A DNA stretch of 64,000 nucleotides from [Phialemoniopsis] sp. UDSM-2020 (lineage: Eukaryota > Ascomycota > Sordariomycetes > Thyridiales > Thyridiaceae): assembly GCA_018873225.1 (NCBI GenBank), contig JAEILZ010000006.1, positions 868,001 to 932,000 on the forward strand, read 5' to 3'. Both the position numbers and the translations under genes were made by a program. The notes below the pieces were generated by a model, which was given only the letters and a program-made list of their open reading frames with translations, was not told the origin of the DNA and searched no databases. Within the stretch, counting starts at the first letter, position 1, and each line of letters begins with the position of its first letter. Positions 1 through 11,723 of the stretch are shown one piece after another.

Positions 1-131
1 TCACTAGAACCGGCATCGATGACATAGTTGCTGCCAGACTTGGTGTAGCCGAACGCGGCGAGAACCACAGAGGAGAACGTGAGGGTGGAGAGCAGCAGAA
101 GCCGGACAGCAGCGAGGCAGAGGTGCGCCAT
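1..131 (-). CDS. Rhamnogalacturonan lyase (PL4), N-terminal fragment
   Basis: Only the first 43 codons lie in the window; the gene runs off the left edge. The ATG at 131 opens a signal peptide (basic/hydrophobic stretch with LLLLSTLTF, cleavage probably after VLA). The mature start AFGYTKSGSNYVIDAG closely resembles the start of fungal rhamnogalacturonate lyases of family PL4 (typically AFG-x-T-x(2)-GSNYVIDAGS). These are secreted enzymes that cleave the rhamnogalacturonan I backbone of pectin by beta-elimination. The call rests on the family-typical mature N terminus only, since no catalytic residues are in view. It implies growth on plant material and is unrelated to the neighbouring cluster. 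Confidence 0.75.
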   Translation of the reverse strand, partial: MAHLCLAAVRLLLLSTLTFSSVVLAAFGYTKSGSNYVIDAGSS

Positions 132-1024
132 GGTGTCAACAAACCGTCCCAGTTCAGGTTGCTATCGTCGGTTCAGCTGTGACAGAAGTGGACAGTGGCT
201 CTGGCAAGAGAAGTCTTCTGTCTGGGGCTGGAGAGAAGGGGCCAGCATTGATAAAGTTTTGAAAACCCTGGTAACGAGGTCCTATAGTGGCCAAGGATTA
301 TAGATTGCAGTGCCGTTCCGAGATGCAACGTGGAGCCTCATTGGCGGAAACTTGGCGCCGCGTCACGGCGGCCAGTCGTGGTCGGGATGCCTCCGATGTG
401 ACATTTTGGTCTGTAATGGAGGCTCTGAAATCGCCGGCATGGTCTGTGAGCGTGAGCACGTCTGCAGTGATAGGAGGAAGTCTCAGGGGTTGGCAGGCTG
501 CTATTGACAGCATCACTCTTTCTTGGGAAGAAGTCCGATGAATGACGCAAGAGTGCCTCCGAAGGACAAATGGGGAAAGTGGATGTGAAGCCGGTCCAAT
601 CTCCGTGCCAAGCCCTCGAATGCCCCTGGACTGGCCCTACAGTTCATTCGGCGTTTGCCAACTGAACAAGGTGATCTCAAGTAAATAGAAAGGCTTTGAT
701 GAAGACGAGAGATGGGCAATGTATGCAATGATCGGGTGAACTGACACCGAGTCACTTTATGTGTCCCGGAAACGGGACGGCGGCATTCCCGTCCGATGCA
801 ATCCCAGGTACTCGGTCCGCGCTTCCCCGCAAACCTCGCACATATCGCCCAAGGTTACTGCATCTCACAGCCGGCTCGGCGCATGCGGCATTTGCTCTTG
901 GCGGGATGCAGGGCCCTCCGCCAAAAGTCTTTTCAGGGCTTGTCGGTCTCTTCTTAATCGTGACGAAACTCCTCTCCACGGCCGAGCGTCAAGCTCGGCA
1001 CGCAGTGAGAAGAAAAGGCGGCGC

Positions 1025-1042
1025 TGATCATGATCATGATCA
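1025..1042. repeat. (TGATCA)3 palindromic hexamer repeat
   Basis: Three exact head-to-tail copies of the self-complementary hexamer TGATCA. It could form a small hairpin or be simple-sequence drift; no function is assigned. Confidence 0.8.
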
Positions 1043-1383
1043 TTGCCGGCGTTGAGTTGGCTCCAGGTTGCAAAAGCCACAGGGCAGTACACCTTGCAAC
1101 CTCGCGCCCTGGAGACCAGGGAGACTTCACCTGCAACAGTGAATGTCGTGGTTTTGTTTTGATGGTACTAGAGAAAAGGTCAATAATAATCCACTGAGCA
1201 TCGCGTGGACCGGATATTGCGAGAACCGTCACATTGGCCCTGTCATGGTTAGTCACCTCAGTCAATGGGAGAAGGGATGCCCGAGAACAAAAAGAAGAAG
1301 AATCGTCATCTCGTAATTGACAACCAGCTTGGCTGTGGATGTGTGTAGACATGGAATCTCGAGCGCGATGCCTCAAAGTCCAA

Positions 1384-1404
1384 GGGGGGGGGGGGGGGGG
1401 GGGG
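1384..1404. repeat. Poly-G homopolymer (about 21 G)
   Basis: An uninterrupted G run in the intergenic DNA downstream of the poly(A) polymerase gene. Its exact length is likely to vary between strains or sequencing runs. Confidence 0.85.
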
Positions 1405-1704
1405 CGATGGTCGTCATGCCGAGACCGGACAAGTCTATGATACAGCTCCTGGTAAGTAATCGAGCCAATATGAACACAAAGGGAATACCAGAAACAAGAA
1501 GACGATAAGCCGTGCGCAGGCCGAACTGAACAGCGCTGCAGACGCTGTCGCGACAGGTCATATCGAACTGTCAAGGTGCCGGTGTAGAGCAAAGCAAGAA
1601 CGAATCGCGCAGCCAAAGGGTATCGTGCCGGTGGAAATGCAAATCCCTGCCCATCCCTATGAACTCCCTCCCTTCCCCGTGTGCGCCCAACCCGTGGGTA
1701 AAAA

Positions 1705-3986
1705 TCACTCCTCTCCAGTGCCATAAATCTGCTCGTGTAGTCGTCTCAGATAGTCTCGCTGTAGCTCGAAGCTCTCGTAGTTGCCCTCTAGGATGACTCC
1801 GAGCAGGCTCGTGCTTGATCTGCTGGACTTTCTGGCTGCCAGCTCCATCTGTTCCTGGAGCACGTCGTATGCCTCTGAGAAGACCCGCATGATGGCGGCG
1901 GTGTTGCTAGAACCACCAGAAATGTCATTTGACGGGTTGTTGGGGTCAATGATGGACAAACGGTCTGGGTTCTTGTAGATGAAGCTGTTGACCATGCTCT
2001 GTAGTATGGGTTAGCAATGTGTGAGATTAGACATCCGAAATGCGTGGGGTCGGTCATACCTTGGGAACATAACCAGGAGGGTTGAGGCGTATGGCGGTGG
2101 TGACATAATTGAATTTCCTGCCGTAGAGGTCAAAGAAATGCATCAGCATATCGCCGAGATGGTGTTCGGGAACCATGTCACGACTCTGGACCTGCGGCAT
2201 CAGCTGAAACATGCTAACCACCAGGCAAATGATGGAGAAACCGCCGATACCGCCATTGACGGGCTCGTTCAGAGAGCGCATGGTCAGGAATTGCTTGATG
2301 AGCGTGACCAGTATAGGCATGGCGGGGTACTGCTCCTTCCAGTCGAGGAAAGTTCGGATTGCGTTGACTCCCGTCGTGTTCTCGAAAGAGATGTCGACCT
2401 TGAGACCGGTAGCCTTATCGATGTACTTGACAATGGGGACGCGGGCCTTGGAGATGACCTCGACCTCACCCTCGGACGCAAGCCTGTTGGTGAAGAGAAA
2501 GTCCCTGAACTTGAACAGCTGGTTCTTGGTGTCGTACTTGGGTCTGCCTCCTTTTAAAAAGGCATCGGAGCAGAGGACGAGATCCATGTCGCCAGTGGGC
2601 AGGTACAGGCCCGACATGAAAGAGCCGAAGGCATATATTTTGGCATCGTAGAAGCGATGGCGAATGAGCCTGTTAAGCTTGTCGACAAGATCGTTCCGGA
2701 GGCGCTCTTCGTAATGGCGGGGTTTGACATGTTCATAGAAGTCGACTATCTCTCTGTGGAGTCTGCCAATTTGCCGTCAGTTACAGGGCACATCGAAACG
2801 AAAAGCGGAAGTGGGCGCGCGGAAGCAGAGAGACTCACCTAGAACTCGGCAATGGTACCGCAGAGTGATCCTGGAACCAGGGACAAGACTCCTGGCCGCG
2901 GACTACGCGCCATTCAGCAGCGATGATGCCGCCGCCGGGCATCTTGGTGGCCTTCTTCAGTTTCGCATGAGCAGGCAGTTCAAGCTTGAGTTGGTCGTTG
3001 TGCGTTCGCTTGCGAGAGGGATTCAGATCGTCGGCGGGTGGAGGCGCTTTGTGGTCTTGATTGGGTTTGCTTGCGCCCCGCGGGCCGGTAGGTGCCTCTG
3101 GCGGGATGGTCTTTGAGCTTCCATTCACCTGCCCCTCATCTTCACTGTCGAGATCAAAGGAAATGAACTCCTCGGGTGCTACGTCACCCGGGGCTGCAGA
3201 GTCGGGCTTGGAGGGTTGAACACGAGCCTTCCTGATAAGCTGAACTACGTCCTTTTTCCTCTGCTGGACATCAGAGGGAGGGAGAACAGAGTACGGGTCG
3301 GGGTTTGACCATTTAGGAGCCTCGTCGGCCGATGCTGAGGTGTCTGCGGCAATGCGCTGGCGCTTGTGAGAGGGCTCGGCGCCCGAGTCTTGTCCCTCTT
3401 GGTCGTCGTCAGATATATCCATGTCGGCCTCGTCACTATCCGAGAGCTCGTCTATGGGGATGTAGGTGACTCCAGCCTCGTCCTTAACGAAATCCTGGGT
3501 GGTTGCCTTATCGGCGCCTGACAAGATGGGTCGATTGGAAGCCATGAAGCGAGGGAAGGGGCCACCGCGGCGGGGACCGCCATATCCGTCACGTCGATTG
3601 CCGTGTCGCGGGCCAGAGCGACCCCCTCCAGGACGATACGAGGCAGGCGCATCCGTTATACCAGCAGGTCGGTCGACGCGAAAGCTAAAGTCGCTCTGAG
3701 GGGGACGAAAATTGTCGCGACCAAAAGACGGCGGCGGAGGTGGAGGCAACGGGCGATACGAGTCGCGGTCATTAGAATAGCCATTATTGTGCGCAGGCGC
3801 ACGGCCATCAGGGCGCCATGAGTCTGTCGCAGGGCCGCCGTTGCCACGCCATGAAGGTGGCGCGTCTCGAGCTCGATTGCGATCCCTCTCTCTGTCGGCA
3901 TCTCTATCGCGCCCGCGATACTCGTTGCGTCGCGGTGGAGGATATGATGTGCCCGGTGGGGGCGGCTGGTAGGAATCGTAAGACAT
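1705..3986 (-). CDS. Trf4/Cid14-type non-canonical poly(A) polymerase
   Basis: Exons read on the minus strand are 3986..2839, 2762..2060 and 1998..1705, giving 714 aa. The first ~380 residues are low complexity: a proline-rich start, Arg/Asp/Glu-rich and Arg-Gly-rich tracts, then an acidic patch (DSDEADMDISDDDQ). The nucleotidyltransferase core starts near residue 383. It shows the GSF..GLYLPTGDMDLVL signature with the catalytic Asp pair (about 440-443), a third Asp in VDISF, and a PAP-associated domain (RSLNEPVNGGIGGFS). Members of this family add short A tails to nuclear RNAs in the TRAMP complex and feed them to the exosome. The intron phases fit (2, then 0). It is a housekeeping gene and probably marks the left edge of the cluster. 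Confidence 0.9.
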
Positions 3987-4607
3987 TGCGCCGACGTCGT
4001 GATGTCATGAGTGTGACGAGAGAGTGTGGATGAGGAGGTGGTGAGGATTGAAGGCGTAGATGTCGCAATCGGAGAAGGGAGAAAAAAGTGAATGGATCAG
4101 AATTTGATAAGGCTGTGACGGGGACGAGAGATAAGGAAAATCTCAGAGAATTGAGCCTGAAATCGCTTAAGTCTCGAGCCACCAGTGAACGGGTGGGCTC
4201 ATCTAGGCGCCGGATACGCTGAATGTGCATGCTGTAGGTCACGTGGCTCTGTTGAAACTCCACTGAATCATAGCCCTGGAGCCCTCACGATGATCTAGTG
4301 GCTACTTGGACGTCACGACAATGAAGGACAATATGGTGAAGCAAAATGAATTCTAATGAGTATAAGCAGTGAAGTGAGGTATATCATACATTGGAAAGAT
4401 GAACAAGGCCAGTTCGCACTCTAGTAAGGTATATGGTAGCGGTCGATCGAATGAGCAATACAAAAACAACACCAACTGGGCTGGGTTACTGCTGCTGTGT
4501 GTACGCATGGGCAGCGCATCATCCAGGAAGAGGTATAGAAGAAGAAGGAACAGGAGAAGAGAAAGTGAGAAAATAGGAGAAGGGCCAAAAAGGCCACAGC
4601 TCTAGGA
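3987..4607. other. Promoter of the poly(A) polymerase gene and 3' flank of PKS1
   Basis: About 620 bases without a supported gene. The part next to 3986 is the upstream region of the poly(A) polymerase gene, and the part next to 4608 is the PKS1 3' region, with a purine-rich stretch around 4530-4590. No domain-bearing frame was found. Confidence 0.55.
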
Positions 4608-7600
4608 TCATGCAAAATTCACCAGCTTGCTCTTCCCGCAGACCGCCTTGGCCAGCGTCTGGATCGACCCGCTCGAGAGCAGCTCGAGCACCTGCAGGTT
4701 GGCCTCAAACTCACGAGTGATGAAGTTGCGGATCTCAATGGCCACCAGCGAGTCGAGCGGATAGTGCGACAGAGACCGCGTCACGTCCATGTCCTCGGCC
4801 TCCATCATCAGCACCGCCGCGATCTTGTCCACCAGGCCCCTCGACACCACCTCTTCGGCCTCCTTGGCTGACTTGGCCGCCTTGAGCGCCGCGTTGAATG
4901 ACACGGCCGCCGCTCCGCCCCGCGACGCGTCCGCCGCTTCGGCCTCCTCCATTGCCACCCGCAGGTGCTTGAACTTGGCGTCCTGCGTCCAGAAGGGCTT
5001 CATCGACGGCGTCATCCGGCATCCCGTCATGCAGTGGTCGTTGCATGTCGAGCTCAGCCGGCCCCCGATCGCCGCCCCGAGCAGCGCAAGCACCTCGGCC
5101 TCGCATATGCTGTCGCTCCCGAGGTTGCGCGCCACCTCGGCCATCTTGTCGGCATCCTGGGCCAGGTATCCAGAGTTAGACACCATGGTCAGGTCCAGAG
5201 ACGACGCCGGAAGTCCATGCGCCAGCCGGTGCTGTACCAGCGCATTGAGGAAGCAGTTGGCCGCCGCATACGCTGCTTGACCCCTGTTGCCCACCGCGCC
5301 TGCTACCGACGATATGGCGACAAAGAAGTCGAGCGGAACCCCAGAGAGAGCATGGTGGAAGTTCCAACCACCCTGTACCTTGCCCTCGATGACACTATCG
5401 TAGTCCTCGAAAGTCATGCGCTCGAACAGGACATCCTAAGCGACACTATGATTAGCCCTCTTTCCTGCACACATTCACAAGTTGCGATCACTTACATGGA
5501 GTACCATGGTGCCGTGGACGACACCACGAACCGGAGGCAGATCTCGCAGGCCTTCACTGAGGAGCGCGTCCACTGCCGCCCTGTCCACCACATTGCACGG
5601 CTTCACGACAATCTGGGCGCCTGCTGCCTCTGCTTCCGCGATGAGCTCACCCACAGCCCCCGTAGTCGAGCCGCTTCGCGAGACCAAGACGATGTGTCTT
5701 GCACCCTTGGTCACCATCCACTTGGCCATGCTCCGGCCCAGCCCACCAGTGCCGCCGATCAAGATATACGTCGCGTCGGGTCGCAGCAAGTCATTCAACT
5801 TCTTTGACGGCGTCGCCTGTTTTGCCATGTCAGTCTTGTTCTACTAGTACTAGTAGTTGCATTTTGCACAACTCACCTGTACAATATCGTCCGCCTTTGG
5901 GACCATCACCAGCTTGCCCGGAAGCCTCGCCCCTTGCAGGGTTTTAAGTGCCACCTCGGCCTCCGACATGGTGAAAGTGTGGATGGGCGAGATGGCCCTG
6001 ATCTTGCCGTACTTGAGAAGCATGGAGACATCGGCCACAAGTCGCTTCATGACAGCAGGTCTGCCTGCCGCGATCGCGAGGATGTCCACCGAGATGAAGC
6101 TCGCGTTGTTCTCGCTGTGCATCATCTCCAGGCGCGTCTTGTGCGCAGCTTCTCGCTTACCAATGTCTATGAACCTGCCGAACTCGTTCAGGCAGCCCCA
6201 CGACTCTCGCAGGCCGTCTCCGGTCAAGGAGTTCAGGACCACATCTACTCCGCGAGTCTCGGTCGCCTGTCGCACGGCCAGGCCAAAGGACGTGTCGCGG
6301 CTGTAGAAGATGTTGCGTTCGGGAATCCCGAACTCGGTCATGAGGAGAGTCTTCTTGTCGGCACTACCTACTGTCACAAAGACCTGCGCCCCGACCATCT
6401 GCGCGATGCAGATCGCTGCTTGGCCGACCGCTCCTGCTGCGGCATGGATCAGGACCGTCTCGCCTTCGCTCAGGCGGCCAACCTCAACCAGGCTGTAGTA
6501 GGCCGTGCAGTAGGCCAGTGGTAGGGTTGCCCCTTCTTCGAATGACATGTCCTTGGGCAATTTGAACACCTTGGTGGCTTTTGTGCGGGTGGTAGTGGCA
6601 TAGCCTCCTTCAGTCACGGCGGCCACTCGATCTCCTTCATGGAGGCTCATGACAGCGCTGCCAACACGGAGGACCTCTCCGCTCACTTCGAATCCAAAGT
6701 CGCCCTGCACCTGCCCCTTGGCCGCCATGATGTCTCTGTAGTTCATGCCGACGGCTTCGACCTGGATCTCGACGACATCGTCACCAAGCGAGGCCTGCGC
6801 TGCCTCGTCGTCGACAAAGTGGAGTGTCTCCAGGGCTCCTGGTGTAGACAGCACCATTTTGAGCTTTCTGTCCGGCTCTCCAAATGGCGTGGGCTCCAGG
6901 ACCGACGGGTTGGTCTGTCTGTGGACGTACTCGTTCATCTTCTCGTCGTTGACAACGCGTGGTGTGAAGAACGACCCGCCACGCTCCATGAACTCGAGCT
7001 CGCTTGTAGCCGATGAGCTGGGTCCGAAAGCGGCAGACAATACCTTGAGAATAGCCCGTGTGGTATCGTTCTCTGAAAGAGGTGACGCATCGTCAAGGTC
7101 TAGAGTAGCGAACTTCATCGCCGTCTCCGAGCGTATCGAGCGGCTCAAGCCCATGATCATGTTGAGGTCCGGATTGCTTGACTTTTCGTAGGCACCTCGC
7201 ACCGCCCATAGGCAGCCCTCCGCCTGGGTCAGCAACCTTTGTAGCGCCGCGAATGCCGTTGGAGTCAGCGATGCTAGTAATGGCTGGTGCAGTTCTGACA
7301 AGACGACGCAAATCTTGCCAGTGGCGTCAACGGTGTCCAAAGTGCCAACCTCGGGCATCCGCCCCGTGACCTGTTCCAGCGCAGTAGCTAGACCCAGGGC
7401 CACCAGGTCCTGCGAGCTGGACTCCTCGTGAATGATGGCCACCGGGTCCTTGGGGTAGTCTTGCTCATGCTTTGCGTCCTCCACACCATTCACCACCACG
7501 TATTCAGTCGGGGTGCCGTGAAGAGGCTCCAGGGCTGTTTCCCACTGGAGTTTGTAGCAGAGTTCGCGGGGATGATTGGTCTCCAGTTGCGTCTCGCCGT

Positions 7601-10600
7601 CGATGAGGGGAGAGATCGTCATGTTCTCGATGGCGATAGCCGCCTCAGTGGGATCGTCGCCGCTCGTAGCAAACATCGATACCGAAGTCGGCTTCACCAC
7701 CGGGAGCGGGAGATCCGCCTTGCAGTAGGCCTGCAGCTTGGACCCCGCCTCTCTGGTCTGCAGAGCAGCACTCTTCAAGATGGAAACCCTCCCAATAGAA
7801 GATGGCAGATATATAGTATCGACATCTCTGCGCCCTGCACCCAGGATAGGCCAGTAGATCTCGATAAGAGATTCGATCAGGGTCGGATGGAGGATGGGGC
7901 TGGCTAGATACCCGCCCGGCATCTCCTTGGCGACATCTCTCATGACGAGGCTGGCCATGGAATACGTCTCGGATGCCTTGCACTCCTCGATACCCTGGAA
8001 TGTGGTTCCAAAGGCGACTCCGAGTGCCTCGAGTGAGCCGTACATCTTTTCCGGGTCCACGGCGACGGCGTCTGGGTTTGAATTGATAGCCGACTTGGAG
8101 CATTCCAGTACAGTCTTAGAAGCTAGTGCTCTCCGCTCATCGTCTACCTCATTTGCCTGGAGGGCCTGTGTAGCGACCAGACCGACGCAATGCTCGGTCC
8201 AGCCTTTGCTGTGGGAGTAGGAGCAAATGCGGAATTCGTCCCAAGTCTCAGACGAGACCAGAGTCCCTTCTTGGTGTGGGCGAAGATTGATCGTCATCTC
8301 CAGGTCCTCATCCGGCAGGATCAGGGGTTTAAGCATGGAGATGTCCTTGAGCTCGAATCGGTCGACATCGGCATCCTTGGCTGCTGCTCTCTGAGCCGCT
8401 GCCTCTACGGCCATGACTATGAAGGCCGACATAGGAAATATGGTCAGCGACTGGATCCGGTGATGGCGCAGCCAGGGGAGCTCGTCGAGTCGCACAATGT
8501 TGCGCCAGGTCGGCTCCAGGTCATTGGAATAGATGGCTTCGACGCCGAGGATGTCGCTCCGCTTCTCCTTTCTGTATTTGTGCTTCTGAGTCATGCGAGA
8601 CTCTTGCCAGTATTTGGTCGAGTAATTCCATGGATATCGCGGGAGATCAGTCATCAGGATAGGTTGCTTTTTGGGCGTGGGGAAGTTGATGGCGTCGAAG
8701 TTGAGAGGAGCGCCTCTTGTGAAGAGCGTAGCAGCCAAGTCCATGGCGCTCTCCACAGCATCCTTCTTGCGCACCAGCGCAGATGCATAGGGTACTTTGA
8801 CGGCAGGTCCGCCTATCGCCTTCAAGATCTGCTTGATGGGCCCTTGAAGAGCCGCATGGGGGCCAAGTTCCACCAACATGTTGACGCCGGTGCGATGTTC
8901 GCCCTCCGGTTCCAGCATGCTCTCGACGGCCTCGGAAAATCTGACCGGGCATGTCAAGTTATCGACCCAGTAATTCGCCTGGAGCTCTGACGCATCGATC
9001 AGTCGCCCATACAAGGACGAGTGAAATTTGACCTCTGTCGATGCGGGTGCTTGGAGCTTTAGGAGAGAGGCGCGATACTCCTTGGCCACCAGATTCATAT
9101 GGTGTGAGTGGTATGCAGTGTCTACCACCAGCCGACGATTGAACATCTGCTTCTCTTCGGCGAGTTTCTCTAGCTTGGCAAGCGCAATTTCATCTCCAGA
9201 GATGGTCAAGCTTGTAGGACTGTTGTAGCAAGCGATGCGTACTTCTTTCTCACGCAGTCCGTCGATCAGAGGCTGGACGTCCTCCTTGCTGCCTCCTACA
9301 GCCATCATACGGCCCTTGAGGTCGGGATATCTTTGCTTCAGGATGGGAATCAGCCGACCGCGGTGGTACGCAATCGCCATGGCAGACTCAAAGTTAATGA
9401 CACCAGCAGCATAGGCTGCCCCGATCTCACCGCTCGAATGCCCGGCCACCGCGGCAGGACGGACACCCCATTCACCCAGAAGTTCGGTCAGGGCCAATTG
9501 TATGGCGGTACAGGAAGGCTGGCTGATGTGAGCCTCACTGACCTGGGACGTCTCCGCATCCTTGCCGAGTTCTTCGATCAGAGACCACTGCGATCCCAAG
9601 TTGATGAGGCACTCATCTGCCCGGCGGAGGCTGTTGGCAAAAACGGGGTACTGTTTGTACAACTCGCGTCCCATTGCCCACCACTGTGCACCTTGCCCAG
9701 TGAAGATGAAGCCGATCCGCAGCGAATCAACTTCTTTGCCAGGGACTACCTTCTCGCCATTGATGGCTTCGATCAACTCAAACGAATCCTTGGCAGGTAC
9801 CGCGGCCCTCCACTGGAGAAGTGATCGCCTCTGACCCAGGGTGTAGGCAATGTTGTTCATGAGATCCATCTGGAAGATTTCGGGTCTTTGTTCGAGATAG
9901 ATGACAGTATTCTTCATGACTGAAGAAAGAGTCGCCTTGTCGTTCGCTGTGAAGACGAATAGTTTCCTGTGGTCAAGCTTCTTCCTCTCGCTCAGCGGTT
10001 CCAACTCGTGATGCGGTCGTTGGATGAAGGGTGCCGCCTCGAGGACAACGTGACCATTGGTACCACCGAATCCGAAGTTGTTGACGCTGATGTATTTCTT
10101 GTTCTTTGGCCAAGGTCTCTGGAGGGCCGGAACCTTGAGATGCCATTCCTTCCAGGGTATCTTGGGATTGGGCTGTTTGAAGTCATGGTTGGGGACAAGA
10201 AAGCCTCGCTCCAACATCAAAGTGGCCTTGATGATACCAGCAATGCCTGAGACGACGATTAGCCTCACAACTTCGTGCGATAGCAGTCAATACATGTCGA
10301 TCACACGTACCTGAAGCGCCCTCCAGGTGGCCAATGTTTGATTTCACTGAGCCAATGTAAAGAGGGTCTCGAGGGCTTCTACCTTGCCCGATGACGTTAT
10401 GTATAGCAGTCGCTTCGATCGGATCACCGACCTTGGTGCCGGTTCCATGTGCCTCCACAAAGCCACAGAGCTTGGGGTCCAATCCAGCATCTCTGTAGAC
10501 CTGCCGCATCAACCTTTCTGTCCTGGATGTCAGCTTTTGTTGATCACAAATGCAGGTAGGTAGTAAAACAGGGACCAAAGAACAGGCTGTCTGTGACTTA

Positions 10601-11723
10601 CCCTGTGCTTGACCGCTGGGCATGGTGATGCCCGGGGTCTTGCCGTCCTGATTCAGGCCAGTACCCGCAATTACGGCCCTAATAGAGTCATTGTCTCTCA
10701 GGGCTTGGTCAAGTGGCTTCAGAATGACCATGCCGCAGCCCTCGCCACGGCCAAAGCCCGTCCCTCGACTATCAAAGGCGAAAGACCGTCCCGAATCGGC
10801 CAGGAGGCGACAGGTAGAGAACGATATCCAGAACTCGGGCAGCATATTCAAGTGACAGCCGCCGACCAGGGCGCAGCTCGACTCGCCAGCTCTCAGGCTC
10901 TGGCAGGCGAGGTGGATGGCCACCATACTGGATGAACATGCGGTGTCCGAAGTGAAGCTTGGGCCATGGAGATCGAAGAAGTGTGAAATCCTGTTGGACT
11001 GCATGGCATATGCGCAGCCTTTGCACGAGACTGTCAGCCCCCCCATCCAGCAAAGAAGAGCAGCAAGAAATTGCATCACTTACCAGTAGCTTGGTGCATG
11101 GGGATTGTGTCACTGTCGCGGAAGAGATGCGATTCGTATTCTGGAAAAGAGCCGCCAATGAAAACACCAACATCCTTCCCAACGATGTCATGCTTGGGTA
11201 TGCCCGCGTTTTCGAGGGCCTCAAAGGTGCACTCGAGTAACAGCCGCTGCTGGGGGTCCATAGAGATGGCTTCTTTCTCGGTCAGTCCAAAGAAGGGGGC
11301 ATCAAAGGCGGCCAGGTCGACATTGAGGAAATTGCCGCCGACGGACGTATAAGCACCGCCATGTCCAGCATTTGGGTGATGGAATAAGTCCGAATTGAAA
11401 CGCTCCTTTGGGATACCAGTGAATCCTGTTCGAGATCTAGAGAGGAGTTCCCAGAACTCTGTAGGGCTGGAGACGCTGCCTGGCATGCGACAAGCCATGC
11501 CGACGATGGCGACAGGCATCTGCCTGCCGTTGTTCGAAGACGCATCGCGATGGTTCGGGTAGGAATCGGAAGTTCCGTTGGTCCCGTTGCCATGTGCATG
11601 GCCATTATGCCAGCCATTGGTGTTTCCGTGAGGCACGCCGCCGTTGCCATGGAAGAAGCCATTCTCGCTGTCGCCGGACGGACTAGCCGTCGAGCGGTCG
11701 GGCGTGATGGCAATGGGCGCCAT
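4608..11723 (-). CDS. PKS1: highly reducing polyketide synthase, no methyltransferase
   Basis: Six exons (11723..11084, 11018..10602, 10517..10311, 10246..5877, 5816..5496, 5435..4608) give 2260 aa. The order is: Asn/Gly/His-rich leader (1-68); KS (~69-500, Cys ~241 in DTACSSS, EAHGTGT, SNIGHLEG); AT (~600-920, GQGAQ and Ser in GHSSG ~693); DH (~1010-1310); pseudo-KR (~1315-1540); ER (~1550-1870, LIHAAAGAVGQ); KR (GGTGGLG, with Ser, Tyr and Asn in place: SSVAG, YAAAN); ACP (LDSL). There is no room for a C-methyltransferase between DH and ER. The DH motif reads HRIQSLTIFP (Ser for the usual Gly), and the second catalytic acid, normally Asp in an HPxxLD motif, is Glu (HPTLIES), so dehydration may be weak. 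The family builds reduced chains from malonyl-CoA iteratively. No TE or reductase domain is present, so release needs a separate enzyme. It is divergent from hydrolase A. Confidence 0.93.

Larger units (their letters stand above)
132..1704. other. Intergenic region, no gene seen
   Basis: This is the promoter side of the pectin lyase and the 3' side of the poly(A) polymerase gene. The open frames here have no recognisable domain and no splice-supported extension. It holds a (TGATCA)3 repeat and a 21-base poly-G run, listed separately. Confidence 0.6.

Noticed and set aside
954..1724. 256-codon minus-strand frame downstream of the poly(A) polymerase
   Set aside because: It runs through the poly-G tract, has low-complexity composition and no recognisable domain.
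4965..5807. 280-codon plus-strand frame in the PKS1 3' part
   Set aside because: Antisense to the KR and ACP-proximal coding sequence and without a domain; it crosses a PKS1 intron that has proper splice sites.
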